Source: a virus. From it: a stretch of DNA of 29,303 nt. The translations under genes were made by a program, and so were the position numbers. The stretch covers positions 1 to 29,303 of the IMG/VR virus record IMGVR_UViG_3300044987_002095. One strand, given 5' to 3'. The notes beneath the pieces were generated by a model, which was not told where the DNA came from, made no database searches, and saw only the letters and a program-made list of their open reading frames with translations. This document shows positions 20,817 to 27,024 of the stretch, piece by piece (within the stretch, counting starts at the first letter, position 1; each line of letters opens with the position of its first letter).

Positions 20817-21050
20817 TTAGGCGAGCGGTGCGAGCGCACGGAGTGCCAACGTGGACGGCATCCGGCCAGACTCCCAACCCTCGACGGTGCGGCGGGAAAC
20901 CCCGATCTCGTCTGCGAGCTGCTGAGTGGTCAATCCGGCCTTCTCGCGGATCGCTTTGATGCCGGGGCCGTAGTCCATGACGGACCCGTCATCCGCGAGG
21001 ATGACGGGCTGGCCATAGGGACTGGATGGGTGATGGGTGGTGACTCTCAT
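20817..21050 (-). CDS. XRE-type HTH regulator, 77 aa
   Basis: The C-terminal 50 residues are an XRE HTH: IKAIREKAGLTTQQLADEIGVSRRTVEGWESGRMPSTLALRAL, with L-T-x-x-x-L-A-x-x-x-G-V-S-x-x-T-V-x-x-W-E-x-G-R. The N-terminal 27 residues (a proline/glycine-rich stretch and VILADDGSVMDYGP) are unusual. It follows the 117-aa gene by 3 nt under a promoter with twin TTACGCA-type palindromes, its likely targets, and is followed by a strong terminator. Confidence 0.8.
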   Translation of the reverse strand: MRVTTHHPSSPYGQPVILADDGSVMDYGPGIKAIREKAGLTTQQLADEIGVSRRTVEGWESGRMPSTLALRALAPLA

Positions 21051-21053
21051 GGC

Positions 21054-21407
21054 TTAGGCAAAAAGGCTATTGGCTTTGTGATCGTCGGCCTCAAACGCTG
21101 CCTTGATCTCATCGGCATTGGCTTCGGCTTCGGCCCACTCGACAAAATCGGAGTAAGCGGCCTCGCCGATCATGCAGTTGGTAAAATTGTGGGACATGCG
21201 CTCATTGTTGCCGTCGTAGATGTCACCGTCCTCGTCCAACGAGATGTATGCGATATCACTTGCTCCGCACTTGATGAGGACCGCAACGCTGCTGTCGTTG
21301 TATCCCTGGATGCACCAAGTCCAGTCGCCCTTGAGGGACTTGACCCAGTTGCGGGAGCCGTAACGAGGGGTGGAGGTGGTCTTGCTGATTTTGATGGTCG
21401 TTGTCAT
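21054..21407 (-). CDS. hypothetical protein at head of an XRE operon, 117 aa
   Basis: An acidic protein with a short basic start (TTTIKISKTTSTPRYGSRNW), a beta-rich middle (DWTWCIQGYNDSSVAVLIKCG, DIAYISLDEDGDIYDG) and a C-terminal helix rich in Ala and Glu. No family recognised. I chose the ATG at 21407, not the upstream 21461 start, because the latter lies over the predicted -10 element. The leader CCACCAAAACAACCAAGACC is A/C-rich. The gene-plus-XRE layout mirrors 16009-16391. Confidence 0.55.
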   Translation of the reverse strand: MTTTIKISKTTSTPRYGSRNWVKSLKGDWTWCIQGYNDSSVAVLIKCGASDIAYISLDEDGDIYDGNNERMSHNFTNCMIGEAAYSDFVEWAEAEANADEIKAAFEADDHKANSLFA

Positions 21408-21457
21408 GGTCTTGGTTGTTTTGGTGGTTTGGGTAGTCGCGTCGTGCAACTGGGAAG

Positions 21458-21511
21458 ACAATACGCACGGTGCGTAAAAACAACAAGCTTTATTTTACGC
21501 AAAATGCGTAA
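21458..21511 (-). promoter_or_regulatory. promoter with twin TTACGCA-type palindromes
   Basis: Reading leftward, TTGTTG, 17 nt and TATTGT (21463-21458) form a weak promoter. The palindrome TACGCACGGTGCGTA (21462-21476) fills its spacer and TTACGCAAAATGCGTAA (21495-21511) lies upstream, 34 bp centre to centre. The downstream XRE protein probably binds both. Confidence 0.6.
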
Positions 21512-21674
21512 TTCTTTTTTCCGCCCCGAAAGGGGTCCACTCAACGCTGATGGTCTGGGACGGCGGACGTTGGACGCCGATTCCAAGTGAGACGTTCCCC
21601 GCCGTTCCCAGCACCTACTTGTTCAGCTCTTTTGGGGTGGTGTGAAAATAAACGAAGAAATATTGAAAAGCGTG

Positions 21675-21703
21675 TTGACGGAATCAAAAGGAAAGGGTAT
21701 CTC
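21675..21703 (+). promoter_or_regulatory. candidate rightward promoter
   Basis: TTGACG (21675-21680), 17 nt and TATCTC (21698-21703) precede the ATG at 21738 by 34 nt. The -35 is near consensus and the -10 weak. It would start the rightward transcript of the 91-aa and 58-aa genes. Confidence 0.45.
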
Positions 21704-21737
21704 TATTCACGTAAGCGAAAGCGAACCCCAAAACAAA

Positions 21738-22013
21738 ATGACAACCACAATCGAAATCGGAACTCAGGTCGAAAGAATCGCCAGTGACTACACCAACGGA
21801 CGCAAGGGCGAGGTGATCGAAATCAACGAAGGCCGCGCCCGCGTCGCTTGGAGCGACTCACCCCGCACATGGGTGAAGTTCTCAGCCCTCAAGGTGATCG
21901 ACCAAAAAGTGATCGCCGGGCCATGGAGCGAAACCCCAAACATGAAGAGCCACAAAGCAGCCCGCACCGTGACTCTCGCAGACGGAACCACCTACCGGGA
22001 ATATCGGAAATGA
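21738..22013 (+). CDS. KOW/SH3-like small protein, 91 aa
   Basis: The centre reads VERIASDYTNGRKGEVIEINEGRARVAWSD then RTWVKFSALKVI, the layout of a KOW/SH3-type barrel (K-G-x-V then a V-x-W strand) that could bind DNA or RNA. The C-terminus is basic (SHKAARTVTLADGTTYREYRK). The ATG at 21738 follows the A/C-rich leader GCGAACCCCAAAACAAA; an upstream GTG at 21642 is inside the promoter. Confidence 0.5.
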   Translation: MTTTIEIGTQVERIASDYTNGRKGEVIEINEGRARVAWSDSPRTWVKFSALKVIDQKVIAGPWSETPNMKSHKAARTVTLADGTTYREYRK

Positions 22014-22186
22014 AACCAACAAGAGGAGGCCCCCGAAAGGGGGCCGGGCGGAAGCCGACAGGCCGCACCGTCACAACGTCCAGCATCAACCTACCGCCCG
22101 AGCTATGGGACAAGCTGGATGCACTACGCGGGGAACTCACGCGCTCGGCATGGATCGCCGCCAAGATCAAGAATGCACGACTCTGA
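22010..22186 (+). CDS. ribbon-helix-helix protein with basic arm, 58 aa
   Basis: A basic arm RGGPRKGAGRKP is followed by SSINLPPELWDKLDALRGE and TRSAWIAAKIKN, the strand and helices of a RHH protein. Coupled to the upstream gene by ATGA. It lies directly before the GTGCAAT array and could be its binder. The stop is followed by another copy of GAACAGTTAATTA. Confidence 0.6.
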   Translation: MKPTRGGPRKGAGRKPTGRTVTTSSINLPPELWDKLDALRGELTRSAWIAAKIKNARL

Positions 22187-22263
22187 ATATCTGCTGAACA
22201 GTTAATTAAGCCGACCAGGCCGCGAATAACTACACCCCAAAAACCGCTACTCAAACGAACACA

Positions 22264-22448
22264 GTGCAATGGTGCAATATTGGTGCAATTTTTAGTGCAA
22301 TATTGCACCCCCGCCGGGTAGGTGCAATGCCCTTGGTGCAATGGTGCAATATTCCCCCCTCTTTAGAGGGGAATTGCACTATTGCAAATTGCACTACCGG
22401 CGACAGCATCGGAAATGCTGGAAATTAGTTAGAACGAAAACATTGCAC
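22264..22448. repeat. iteron-like array of 11 GTGCAAT/ATTGCAC boxes
   Basis: GTGCAAT occurs at 22264, 22272, 22283, 22295, 22322, 22336 and 22344, and its complement ATTGCAC at 22302, 22373, 22388 and 22442, with a one-base variant at 22381. A palindrome, CCCCTCTTTAGAGGGG, sits at 22356-22371 between the direct and inverted groups. The region 22187-22501 holds no other gene; its right end is a C/A-rich tract with ACTCTCCACA repeats. It is a candidate origin, partition or master regulatory site. Confidence 0.8.
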
Positions 22449-22501
22449 TGCACCAACTCTCGACAACTCTCCACAACTCTCCACGACTCGACAAACCGAC
22501 C

Positions 22502-22696
22502 ATGACCACCGGAATCCACATCATCCCGACCAACTCGACGGACCACAGAGATCCCCGCTGTTTGCGTCAGGATCAACGTGGCGGGCGTTTCGCGGATCTT
22601 GTGGGCGTCGGTGCCAAATCGGACTGGCTGACTCCGAAATCGATCCTAGAGATATTCAAACAAGCGTTTGAATATTGTCGCATCGTCGGATCATGA
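22502..22696 (+). CDS. hypothetical protein, 64 aa
   Basis: A 64-residue frame with a polar first half and a helical end (SDWLTPKSILEIFKQAFEYC). The ATG follows a C/A-rich leader (CTCGACAAACCGACC), like early genes of this element. No family recognised; expression is suggested only by leader and position just after the iteron-like array. Confidence 0.4.
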   Translation: MTTGIHIIPTNSTDHRDPRCLRQDQRGGRFADLVGVGAKSDWLTPKSILEIFKQAFEYCRIVGS

Positions 22697-22712
22697 TTCA
22701 AAAATATGAATC
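22695..22712. terminator. weak hairpin after the 64-aa gene
   Basis: GATTCA (22695-22700) and TGAATC (22707-22712) form a 6-bp stem with an AAAATA loop at the end of the 64-aa gene. It is followed by an alternating CG tract (22716-22725). A weak stop or spacer at best. Confidence 0.25.
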
Positions 22713-22784
22713 CCCTCGCGCGCGCGGGTGCGGACGCGAAAATCCGTTCTTGCCTAAAAACTACATTTGCAAGTAATTTGCGTT

Positions 22785-23183
22785 ATGGACCTGATTGAAG
22801 CAATCAACTCAAAACTCCCCGAAGGCCGCCGACCGATCACCAGCCTCTCGCACCCAGGAGAGATCAACCGACAGATTGCCGAGGTGCTCGCCGAAACCGT
22901 TTCGAGTGCCGAAGTAGGGGAGACGATTAAAAGTTTGCTCACGGCTGACAAGCGAACGAAGGAAGGCGGCTACGAACCAGACTGGCGCGCCCGTGAAGCC
23001 GGCGCAAAGCTCTGGCTCGCGTATCAGGTCGGCCTGCCCGTCCAACGCCAAGAGATCCACCAGACGATCACCACGCGCTCCGAGGAGGAGAACATGAAGA
23101 CGCTGGCGAGTCCGGCGATGCTCGCGGCGATGAAAAGCTTGATTGCGAAGGCTGAAAATGTTCCACAGGATTCCGGAAAATAA
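22785..23183 (+). CDS. candidate small terminase subunit, 132 aa
   Basis: A helical protein with GEINRQIAEVLAETVSSAEVG and the segment YEPDWRAREAGAKLWLAYQVGLPVQRQ, a type often found just upstream of large terminase genes. The C-terminal part is helical and ends in a disordered tail. The small-terminase call rests on location and helical build, not on a firm motif. The ATG at 22785 is close to a weak promoter (TTGCCT at 22750). Its 3' end and the following 95 nt carry the GTGGAAC repeats, a possible packaging site. Confidence 0.45.
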   Translation: MDLIEAINSKLPEGRRPITSLSHPGEINRQIAEVLAETVSSAEVGETIKSLLTADKRTKEGGYEPDWRAREAGAKLWLAYQVGLPVQRQEIHQTITTRSEEENMKTLASPAMLAAMKSLIAKAENVPQDSGK

Positions 23184-23275
23184 GCCCGTGGAACAATGTT
23201 AGACGCTGGTTTTATGAAATTAGATAGACGAAAAGCCCGTGGAACGCCCTAAGCAGTAGGGCTAGAGCGTGGAAC
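23182..23275. repeat. three GTGGAAC repeats with a hairpin; possible pac region
   Basis: AAGCCCGTGGAAC occurs at 23182-23194 and 23233-23245, and GCGTGGAAC at 23267-23275. A complementary GTTCCAC lies at 23158 within the candidate small-terminase gene. Between the second and third copies GCCCTA (23246-23251) and TAGGGC (23257-23262) form a stem with loop AGCAG. The location beside terminase genes suggests a packaging signal. The rest of 23184-23376 holds no gene. Confidence 0.45.
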
Positions 23276-23341
23276 ACCGATTCCGTATTATGTTTATTAT
23301 TACAAGTACTGAGGTTTTTCAGGGATTTTAGCGCGATTCTC

Positions 23342-23357
23342 TTGACGAAACATCAAG
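23342..23357 (+). promoter_or_regulatory. dispersed motif TTGACGAAACATCAAG before a late gene
   Basis: The motif starts exactly 35 nt before the ATG at 23377. A near-identical element starts 35 nt before the ATG at 27060, and both continue with TGAATC at the same distance. It is a candidate phage-specific promoter or activator site. Confidence 0.5.
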
Positions 23358-23376
23358 ACCGTGAATCTTCGCGTTC

Positions 23377-23952
23377 ATGCACATCAAAAACATCGACGAG
23401 ACATTTCCCGCCCCCGGCTATTTCCGACTTTGCAACGACGACGGAGAGTTCCGCGTGCTCGATGCCACTGGCCGCCGCTATCGCTTACGGCCTGAGTCTG
23501 GCACTCCTGTTGTCGGAGTCGCCGCCACTGGCACGATCAACCCTGCTGGCGCAGACAACTCGATCCTCTACACCGCCATCACCGCAGGTGCCGCAGGCAA
23601 CGGGATCACGATCACCTACCTCATCAGCGGCGTCGGCTCTGCCGTCCTCACCGTTGTCACCACTGACCGCAACATCGTCGTCACTGCTGGCAGCGCGACT
23701 ATCGCCTCCGCTGTCGTCACGGCCGTCAATGCTGATGCGACTGCCGCCGCTCTCGTCCTAGCTGCCGCGTCCGGCACCGTCACCGGCGCAATCGCTGCCG
23801 TGGCCGCAACCAACCTCACCGGAGGCGTCAATGCCACCACCGCGAGCAAGGGCGACCAGATGATTGATGGCGACTACCTCTACACCGCTACTGCCAACGT
23901 CGCCATCAGCTCCACCTCGGGCTGGGAAAAATCCGCCGTAGCTGCGGTCTAA
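23377..23952 (+). CDS. structural-type protein with repeated beta domain, 191 aa
   Basis: The N-terminus FPAPGYFRLCNDDGEFRVLD looks like a small beta module. The main part, NSILYTAITAGAAGNGITITYL followed by Ala/Val/Thr-rich strands (VTTDRNIVVTAGSATIASAVVTAV) is of a type found in phage virion surface proteins such as decoration or tail-associated domains. The C-terminus (DQMIDGDYLYTATANVAISS) resembles a small collar of beta strands. It probably ends up on the virion; the exact role is unknown. Two tandem hairpins follow it. Confidence 0.55.
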   Translation: MHIKNIDETFPAPGYFRLCNDDGEFRVLDATGRRYRLRPESGTPVVGVAATGTINPAGADNSILYTAITAGAAGNGITITYLISGVGSAVLTVVTTDRNIVVTAGSATIASAVVTAVNADATAAALVLAAASGTVTGAIAAVAATNLTGGVNATTASKGDQMIDGDYLYTATANVAISSTSGWEKSAVAAV

Positions 23953-23962
23953 TGATAATTCT

Positions 23963-24006
23963 CCAGCGGTCCGCGCTGGCTGTCAGGTGAGTTGTTACAC
24001 CTGACA
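23963..24006 (+). terminator. two tandem hairpins after the structural gene
   Basis: CCAGCG/CGCTGG (23963-23979) and TGTCAGGTG/CACCTGACA (23981-24006) form adjacent perfect stems of 6 and 9 bp. No U-tract follows, so they may be partial terminators or mRNA-stabilising elements that set high expression of the upstream gene. Confidence 0.5.
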
Positions 24007-24054
24007 GGCTCATACACTCAGACCCGGCGAGAGCGGACACCGGGAAATTTTCTT

Positions 24055-24201
24055 ATGGATGCACCCGAATACATCACCGCGTTGGCCGAGGACATCAAAG
24101 AGACGATCGACGCCTATCGCGTCACTCATGGCCTAACGCTCGCCTCGGTTGTAGGTGTTCTGGAGGTGGTCAAGGTGGAGTTGATGCAGGAGGCGGAGTG
24201 A
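24055..24201 (+). CDS. small helical protein before terminase, 48 aa
   Basis: Two predicted helices (YITALAEDIKETIDAYRVTH, SVVGVLEVVKVELMQEAE). It ends in TGATG overlapping the terminase start, and its last codons contain AGGAGGCGGAG, the ribosome site of terminase. It may be a small head-packaging or regulatory protein. No family recognised. Confidence 0.5.
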   Translation: MDAPEYITALAEDIKETIDAYRVTHGLTLASVVGVLEVVKVELMQEAE

Positions 24202-25940
24202 TGGACATCGCCGAGCTTATCAAGGAAGCCGCTAAGTGGGACACCGCCGCTTGGATGGAGACAGGCGGGAAGATCGCCGATGACTCAGGCAACATCGTTA
24301 GCCCAACATGCAACGAGTTCCAACGGGACGTTAGCGACATCATCAAGTGGTGCCACGAGAACGAGCGTCCATGCCGAATGATTATTCTCAAGCCTCGACG
24401 CAAAGGAAGCTCAACCGTTTCAGTGGGTGCTGGATACACGCGATTGCAGGCACAGCGCGCAACAGGGTGCATAGCGGGTGGATCACACTACCAAGGCGGC
24501 AAACTGTTCGACATGCTCAAGATCTACGCGAACAACGACACGATCAACCCGAAGACGTGCAAGGTGCAGGACATGGTGGCGCGATTCAACAATGGATCGA
24601 GCATGGACCGGATGACGCTTGCCAACGCTGCGGCTGGTCGATCAGGTGGCTATCAGTTCCTCGTCGTTACGGAAATGGCCTTGCTGTCAAACGAAGGCGT
24701 CGCCAATGCCCCGGAAGTGGTGAGCGGCCTACTGAAGACGGTGAAGTTTCTGCCGGATACCATCGTTATCCTTGAATCCACGGCATCCGGCGCATCCGGC
24801 GACTACTACGACCGGTATCAGCGGGCGATCACGTTCGAGGAATTCAAGGCCGGACAGAACGGTTACATCAAAGTGTTCTATCCGTGGTTCTCATTCAGGG
24901 ACTCGCGCACCGATCCAGCAGGCGAGGCGATTACTAGCCCTGCCGACTACACCAGCTTCGAGAAGGAATATGCGGAGAAGTGGGAGCTGGATCTATGGCA
25001 GATGGCATGGATGCGGATGACTCTGCGTGACGAGTGTAATGGAAACTTCGACAAGTTTCAGGAAGACTACCCAAGCGACGAGTTCAGCGCATTCCTTCGT
25101 TCAGGCCGTGGCCGCTTCAGTATCGAAGGACTCGCATACCAGGACAAGCGCGCTCGCGAGAATCCGCGTGAGTTCGGAGTGCTGGAGTATCGCCCCGGAC
25201 CTGACCGCGTGCAATGGGTGGCGACGACCGAGCAGCAAGCGCGGGTGGTTCGATGGGAGCAGCCGCGAATCGGATGCCGGTATCTCATGGCGATTGACCC
25301 GATGACCGGTGCCAGTCAGACAGGCGGCGATGACCCCGACAGCCATGCGGTGTTTGTGCTGCGTGCCGGATTCTTGCAGCACGGCGTGTGGAATGAGCCG
25401 GCGGTAGTCATGCGGAATATGCTCCATGCGGACGGGCAGAGGTTTGGCGATTGGTGTGACATCGACGTGCTCGAAGAAGAAGTCTGGCGGATGGCGCGCC
25501 ACTGGCAGGCGTTGATCGTTCCCGAAATGAACATGGACAGAGGGTTGGTCGAGCTGCTGAAGCTGCGTGGCGACGTGGATATTTATCAACGCGAGATGTT
25601 CAACCGGCGCGAGCAGACGAAGACGACGGCACTCGGATGGATGACAGATCTGCGGACGCGACCGATGGTGATCGAAGGACTGGCACGGATGATCCGGGAG
25701 GCAGGCCGGGGGCAGGTGAACGAAGGCATCGAGATCCGTTGTCCATGGGCGATCAAGGAGTTGCGGAATTTCATCGTGAAGCCGAATGGGCGGAGCGAGG
25801 CAGCGACGGGGCATCACGATGATGCCGTGCTTGCGCTTGGATTTGGAAGCTATTGCCTGGACTCAGCGATTCCTTATCAGGAGCGGGTGAGGGAGTCGTA
25901 TATGCAGCGGGCGGCGGTGAAGAGAAATCAATGGTCATGA
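24201..25940 (+). CDS. terL: large terminase subunit, 579 aa
   Basis: The ATPase has a Walker A-like KPRRKGSST (~64-72) and a Walker B strand QFLVVTEMALL (~153-163), followed by a coupling motif in ILESTASG (~190-197). The C-terminal nuclease shows MAIDPMTGA (~364), DSHAV and the final HHDDAVLALG (~546), the acidic residues of the RNase-H-like terminase nuclease. It cuts concatemers and pumps DNA into the prohead. The ATG at 24201 is preferred over the adjacent GTG at 24198 because of the TGATG overlap and the AGGAGG 8 nt upstream, one of the few clear Shine-Dalgarno sites in the window. Confidence 0.95.
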   Translation: MDIAELIKEAAKWDTAAWMETGGKIADDSGNIVSPTCNEFQRDVSDIIKWCHENERPCRMIILKPRRKGSSTVSVGAGYTRLQAQRATGCIAGGSHYQGGKLFDMLKIYANNDTINPKTCKVQDMVARFNNGSSMDRMTLANAAAGRSGGYQFLVVTEMALLSNEGVANAPEVVSGLLKTVKFLPDTIVILESTASGASGDYYDRYQRAITFEEFKAGQNGYIKVFYPWFSFRDSRTDPAGEAITSPADYTSFEKEYAEKWELDLWQMAWMRMTLRDECNGNFDKFQEDYPSDEFSAFLRSGRGRFSIEGLAYQDKRARENPREFGVLEYRPGPDRVQWVATTEQQARVVRWEQPRIGCRYLMAIDPMTGASQTGGDDPDSHAVFVLRAGFLQHGVWNEPAVVMRNMLHADGQRFGDWCDIDVLEEEVWRMARHWQALIVPEMNMDRGLVELLKLRGDVDIYQREMFNRREQTKTTALGWMTDLRTRPMVIEGLARMIREAGRGQVNEGIEIRCPWAIKELRNFIVKPNGRSEAATGHHDDAVLALGFGSYCLDSAIPYQERVRESYMQRAAVKRNQWS

Positions 25941-26299
25941 GAAGCGTTCGGAAGAAACTCACCCGGAAGGATTTAAAAGAACTCCCACTCCGCCCATACC
26001 CCGGCATGGTGTTCGTCACCAAGAGTCGGAAGGCGTTCGAGCGTGCAGCGATGGAGTTGTTTGGGCGCGAAGAAGACCTCAGCGGGAAAGCCGGGAGGTT
26101 TCTTATGGAGCCGTCATGGTATCATCCGCACACGTCGCTGGTCTGGTATTCGAGCCATGCGGTATTGGCGCACGAGCTGGCGCATGTGATCTTCGGTATC
26201 TTTGACGCAGTAGGGATTCGCGCCGAAAGCGGGAACGAGGAGCCATTCTGCTATCTATTGTCGCAGTTGTTTATGGAGGCTACGGAGAAGAATGGTTGA
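25937..26299 (+). CDS. phage HExxH metallopeptidase-like protein, 120 aa
   Basis: A zinc-binding motif HELAH (~76-80) lies in AVLAHELAHVIFGIFDAVG, with a downstream Glu in NEEPFCYLLSQLF as third ligand: the pattern of small gluzincin-like peptidases often found beside terminase or portal genes. It could process a virion or host protein. The ATG at 25937 overlaps the terminase TGA by 4 nt. Upstream ATG codons at 25931 are alternatives. Confidence 0.7.
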   Translation: MRSVRKKLTRKDLKELPLRPYPGMVFVTKSRKAFERAAMELFGREEDLSGKAGRFLMEPSWYHPHTSLVWYSSHAVLAHELAHVIFGIFDAVGIRAESGNEEPFCYLLSQLFMEATEKNG

Positions 26300-26324
26300 C
26301 ATCCACCACGACGAAACGTAAAGA
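26296..26324 (+). promoter_or_regulatory. sigma70-type promoter for the tRNA/tmRNA cluster
   Basis: TTGACA (26296-26301), 17 nt and TAAAGA (26319-26324) lie just before tRNA-Met at 26330. The -35 is consensus. The spacer and -10 coincide with the dispersed motif GACGAAACGTAAAG (26310-26323). Confidence 0.55.
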
Positions 26325-26329
26325 CGTTC

Positions 26330-26403
26330 AGCGCGGGTGACGAAAGGCTAGTCGGGACTCTCATACGGTTCATTACTCGGTTCGATTCCGAGTCGCGCAA
26401 CCA
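26330..26403 (+). tRNA. tRNA-Met (CAT)
   Basis: Cloverleaf: acceptor strands AGCGCGG and TCGCGCA (the first pair A-A is unpaired), D-arm GAC/GTC, anticodon stem GGACT/GGTTC with loop CTCATAC (anticodon CAT at 26362-26364), T-arm CTCGG/CCGAG with loop TTCGATT, and encoded ACCA. The anticodon stem lacks the G-C triplets of initiators, so elongator Met or Ile (CAU, lysidine type) are the choices. Confidence 0.85.
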
Positions 26404-26477
26404 AAAGGGCTTGTCGTTTGATTGCACTGTATTTGGCAGCAACCGATTCTGATTTCAAGCGACTCGCCCACCAAATA
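26404..26477 (+). other. structured spacer ending in CCA between the two tRNAs
   Basis: GGGC (26407)/GCCC (26466), GTCG (26413)/CGAC (26460), TTGA (26418)/TCAA (26455) and TTGC (26422)/GCAA (26439) nest as a long interrupted stem, and the 3' side continues into ACCA at 26470-26473. It does not fold as a normal tRNA because there is no T-arm. It may be a degenerate tRNA or a processing element. Confidence 0.3.
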
Positions 26478-26555
26478 CCCAGAATAGCTCAGCAATGAGA
26501 GAGCGGCGGAATTCTAAACCGCAGGTCGTCGGTGCAATCCCGACTTCTGGTCCCA
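26478..26555 (+). tRNA. tRNA-Arg (TCT)
   Basis: Acceptor CCCAGAA with TTCTGGT (the first pair is C-T), D-arm GCTC/GAGC, anticodon stem GCGG/CCGC with loop ATTCTAA (anticodon TCT at 26513-26515), T-arm GTCGG/CCGAC with loop TGCAATC, and encoded CCA. The T-loop has G instead of the usual T at its second position. It reads AGA codons. Confidence 0.85.
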
Positions 26556-26590
26556 TTTTTAGCAACAGCGGGAAGCCCCGCAACCATAAT

Positions 26591-27018
26591 GGGCCACTTC
26601 CGGTTTCGACAGAACAGAAGGCCCTCACGATAGCATGCAGAGGTTGATCGGTTGGCCTCTTAAAAGCCGATCACGAATCCAAATGGCAAACATCAGTTCG
26701 CCCCGACCGTCGCAGAAGCCGACGCCATCCTTGCCCGTTTCGGTTATGCCGAAGCTGGTGAACTGGCCGCAGCCTAAGCCTCGGAAGGTAACGGTCCCCG
26801 GAATGATCCGATAACTGGGAGACTTCAAAGCGGATCAAAAGACAGTCTGAGTCCTGCCGATGATTCAGTGGTGGAGGCTATTGGAAGAATCGAAAGATGA
26901 AGCCAGTCGCCCTCAAGGACTCCGGCCGCCTTGTAAAATCCGGGTTGGAGATAAGCATGTTTGAAGTTGTGAGGAGAATCAGTTCTGGACAGGGGTTCGA
27001 CTCCCCTGTGGTCCACCA
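26591..27018 (+). ncRNA. ssrA: tmRNA (transfer-messenger RNA), phage-borne
   Basis: The ends form the tRNA-like domain: GGGCCAC (26591-26597) pairs with GTGGTCC before ACCA at the 3' end, the 5' side has CCGGTTTCGACAGAAC, and the T-arm is AGGGG/CCCCT with loop TTCGACT. CAGAAC (26610) pairs with GTTCTG (26982) as helix 2. The first pseudoknot is clear: GAGG and GATCGGTT with GGCCTC and AGCCGATC. AAGCATGT near the 3' end is conserved in tmRNAs. After the pseudoknot the frame GGC AAA CAT (26685) runs 30 codons to TAA at 26775 and ends GELAAA, a proteolysis-type tag ending. Length 428 nt. It rescues stalled ribosomes with SmpB. Confidence 0.92.
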
Positions 27019-27024
27019 TTTTTC

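Noticed and set aside
20259-21590. A 443-codon rightward open frame across the helicase end and the XRE operon.
   Set aside because: It runs antisense to a clear XRE gene, through a strong terminator and twin operators, and out of frame with the helicase. Its translation is low-complexity and unlike a protein family.
22264-22448. A CRISPR array.
   Set aside because: The repeat unit is only 7 nt with irregular spacing and both orientations, and no cas gene is present.
26407-26473. A third tRNA between tRNA-Met and tRNA-Arg.
   Set aside because: It ends in CCA and forms nested stems, but has no T-arm and no consistent anticodon stem, so I list it only as a structured spacer.
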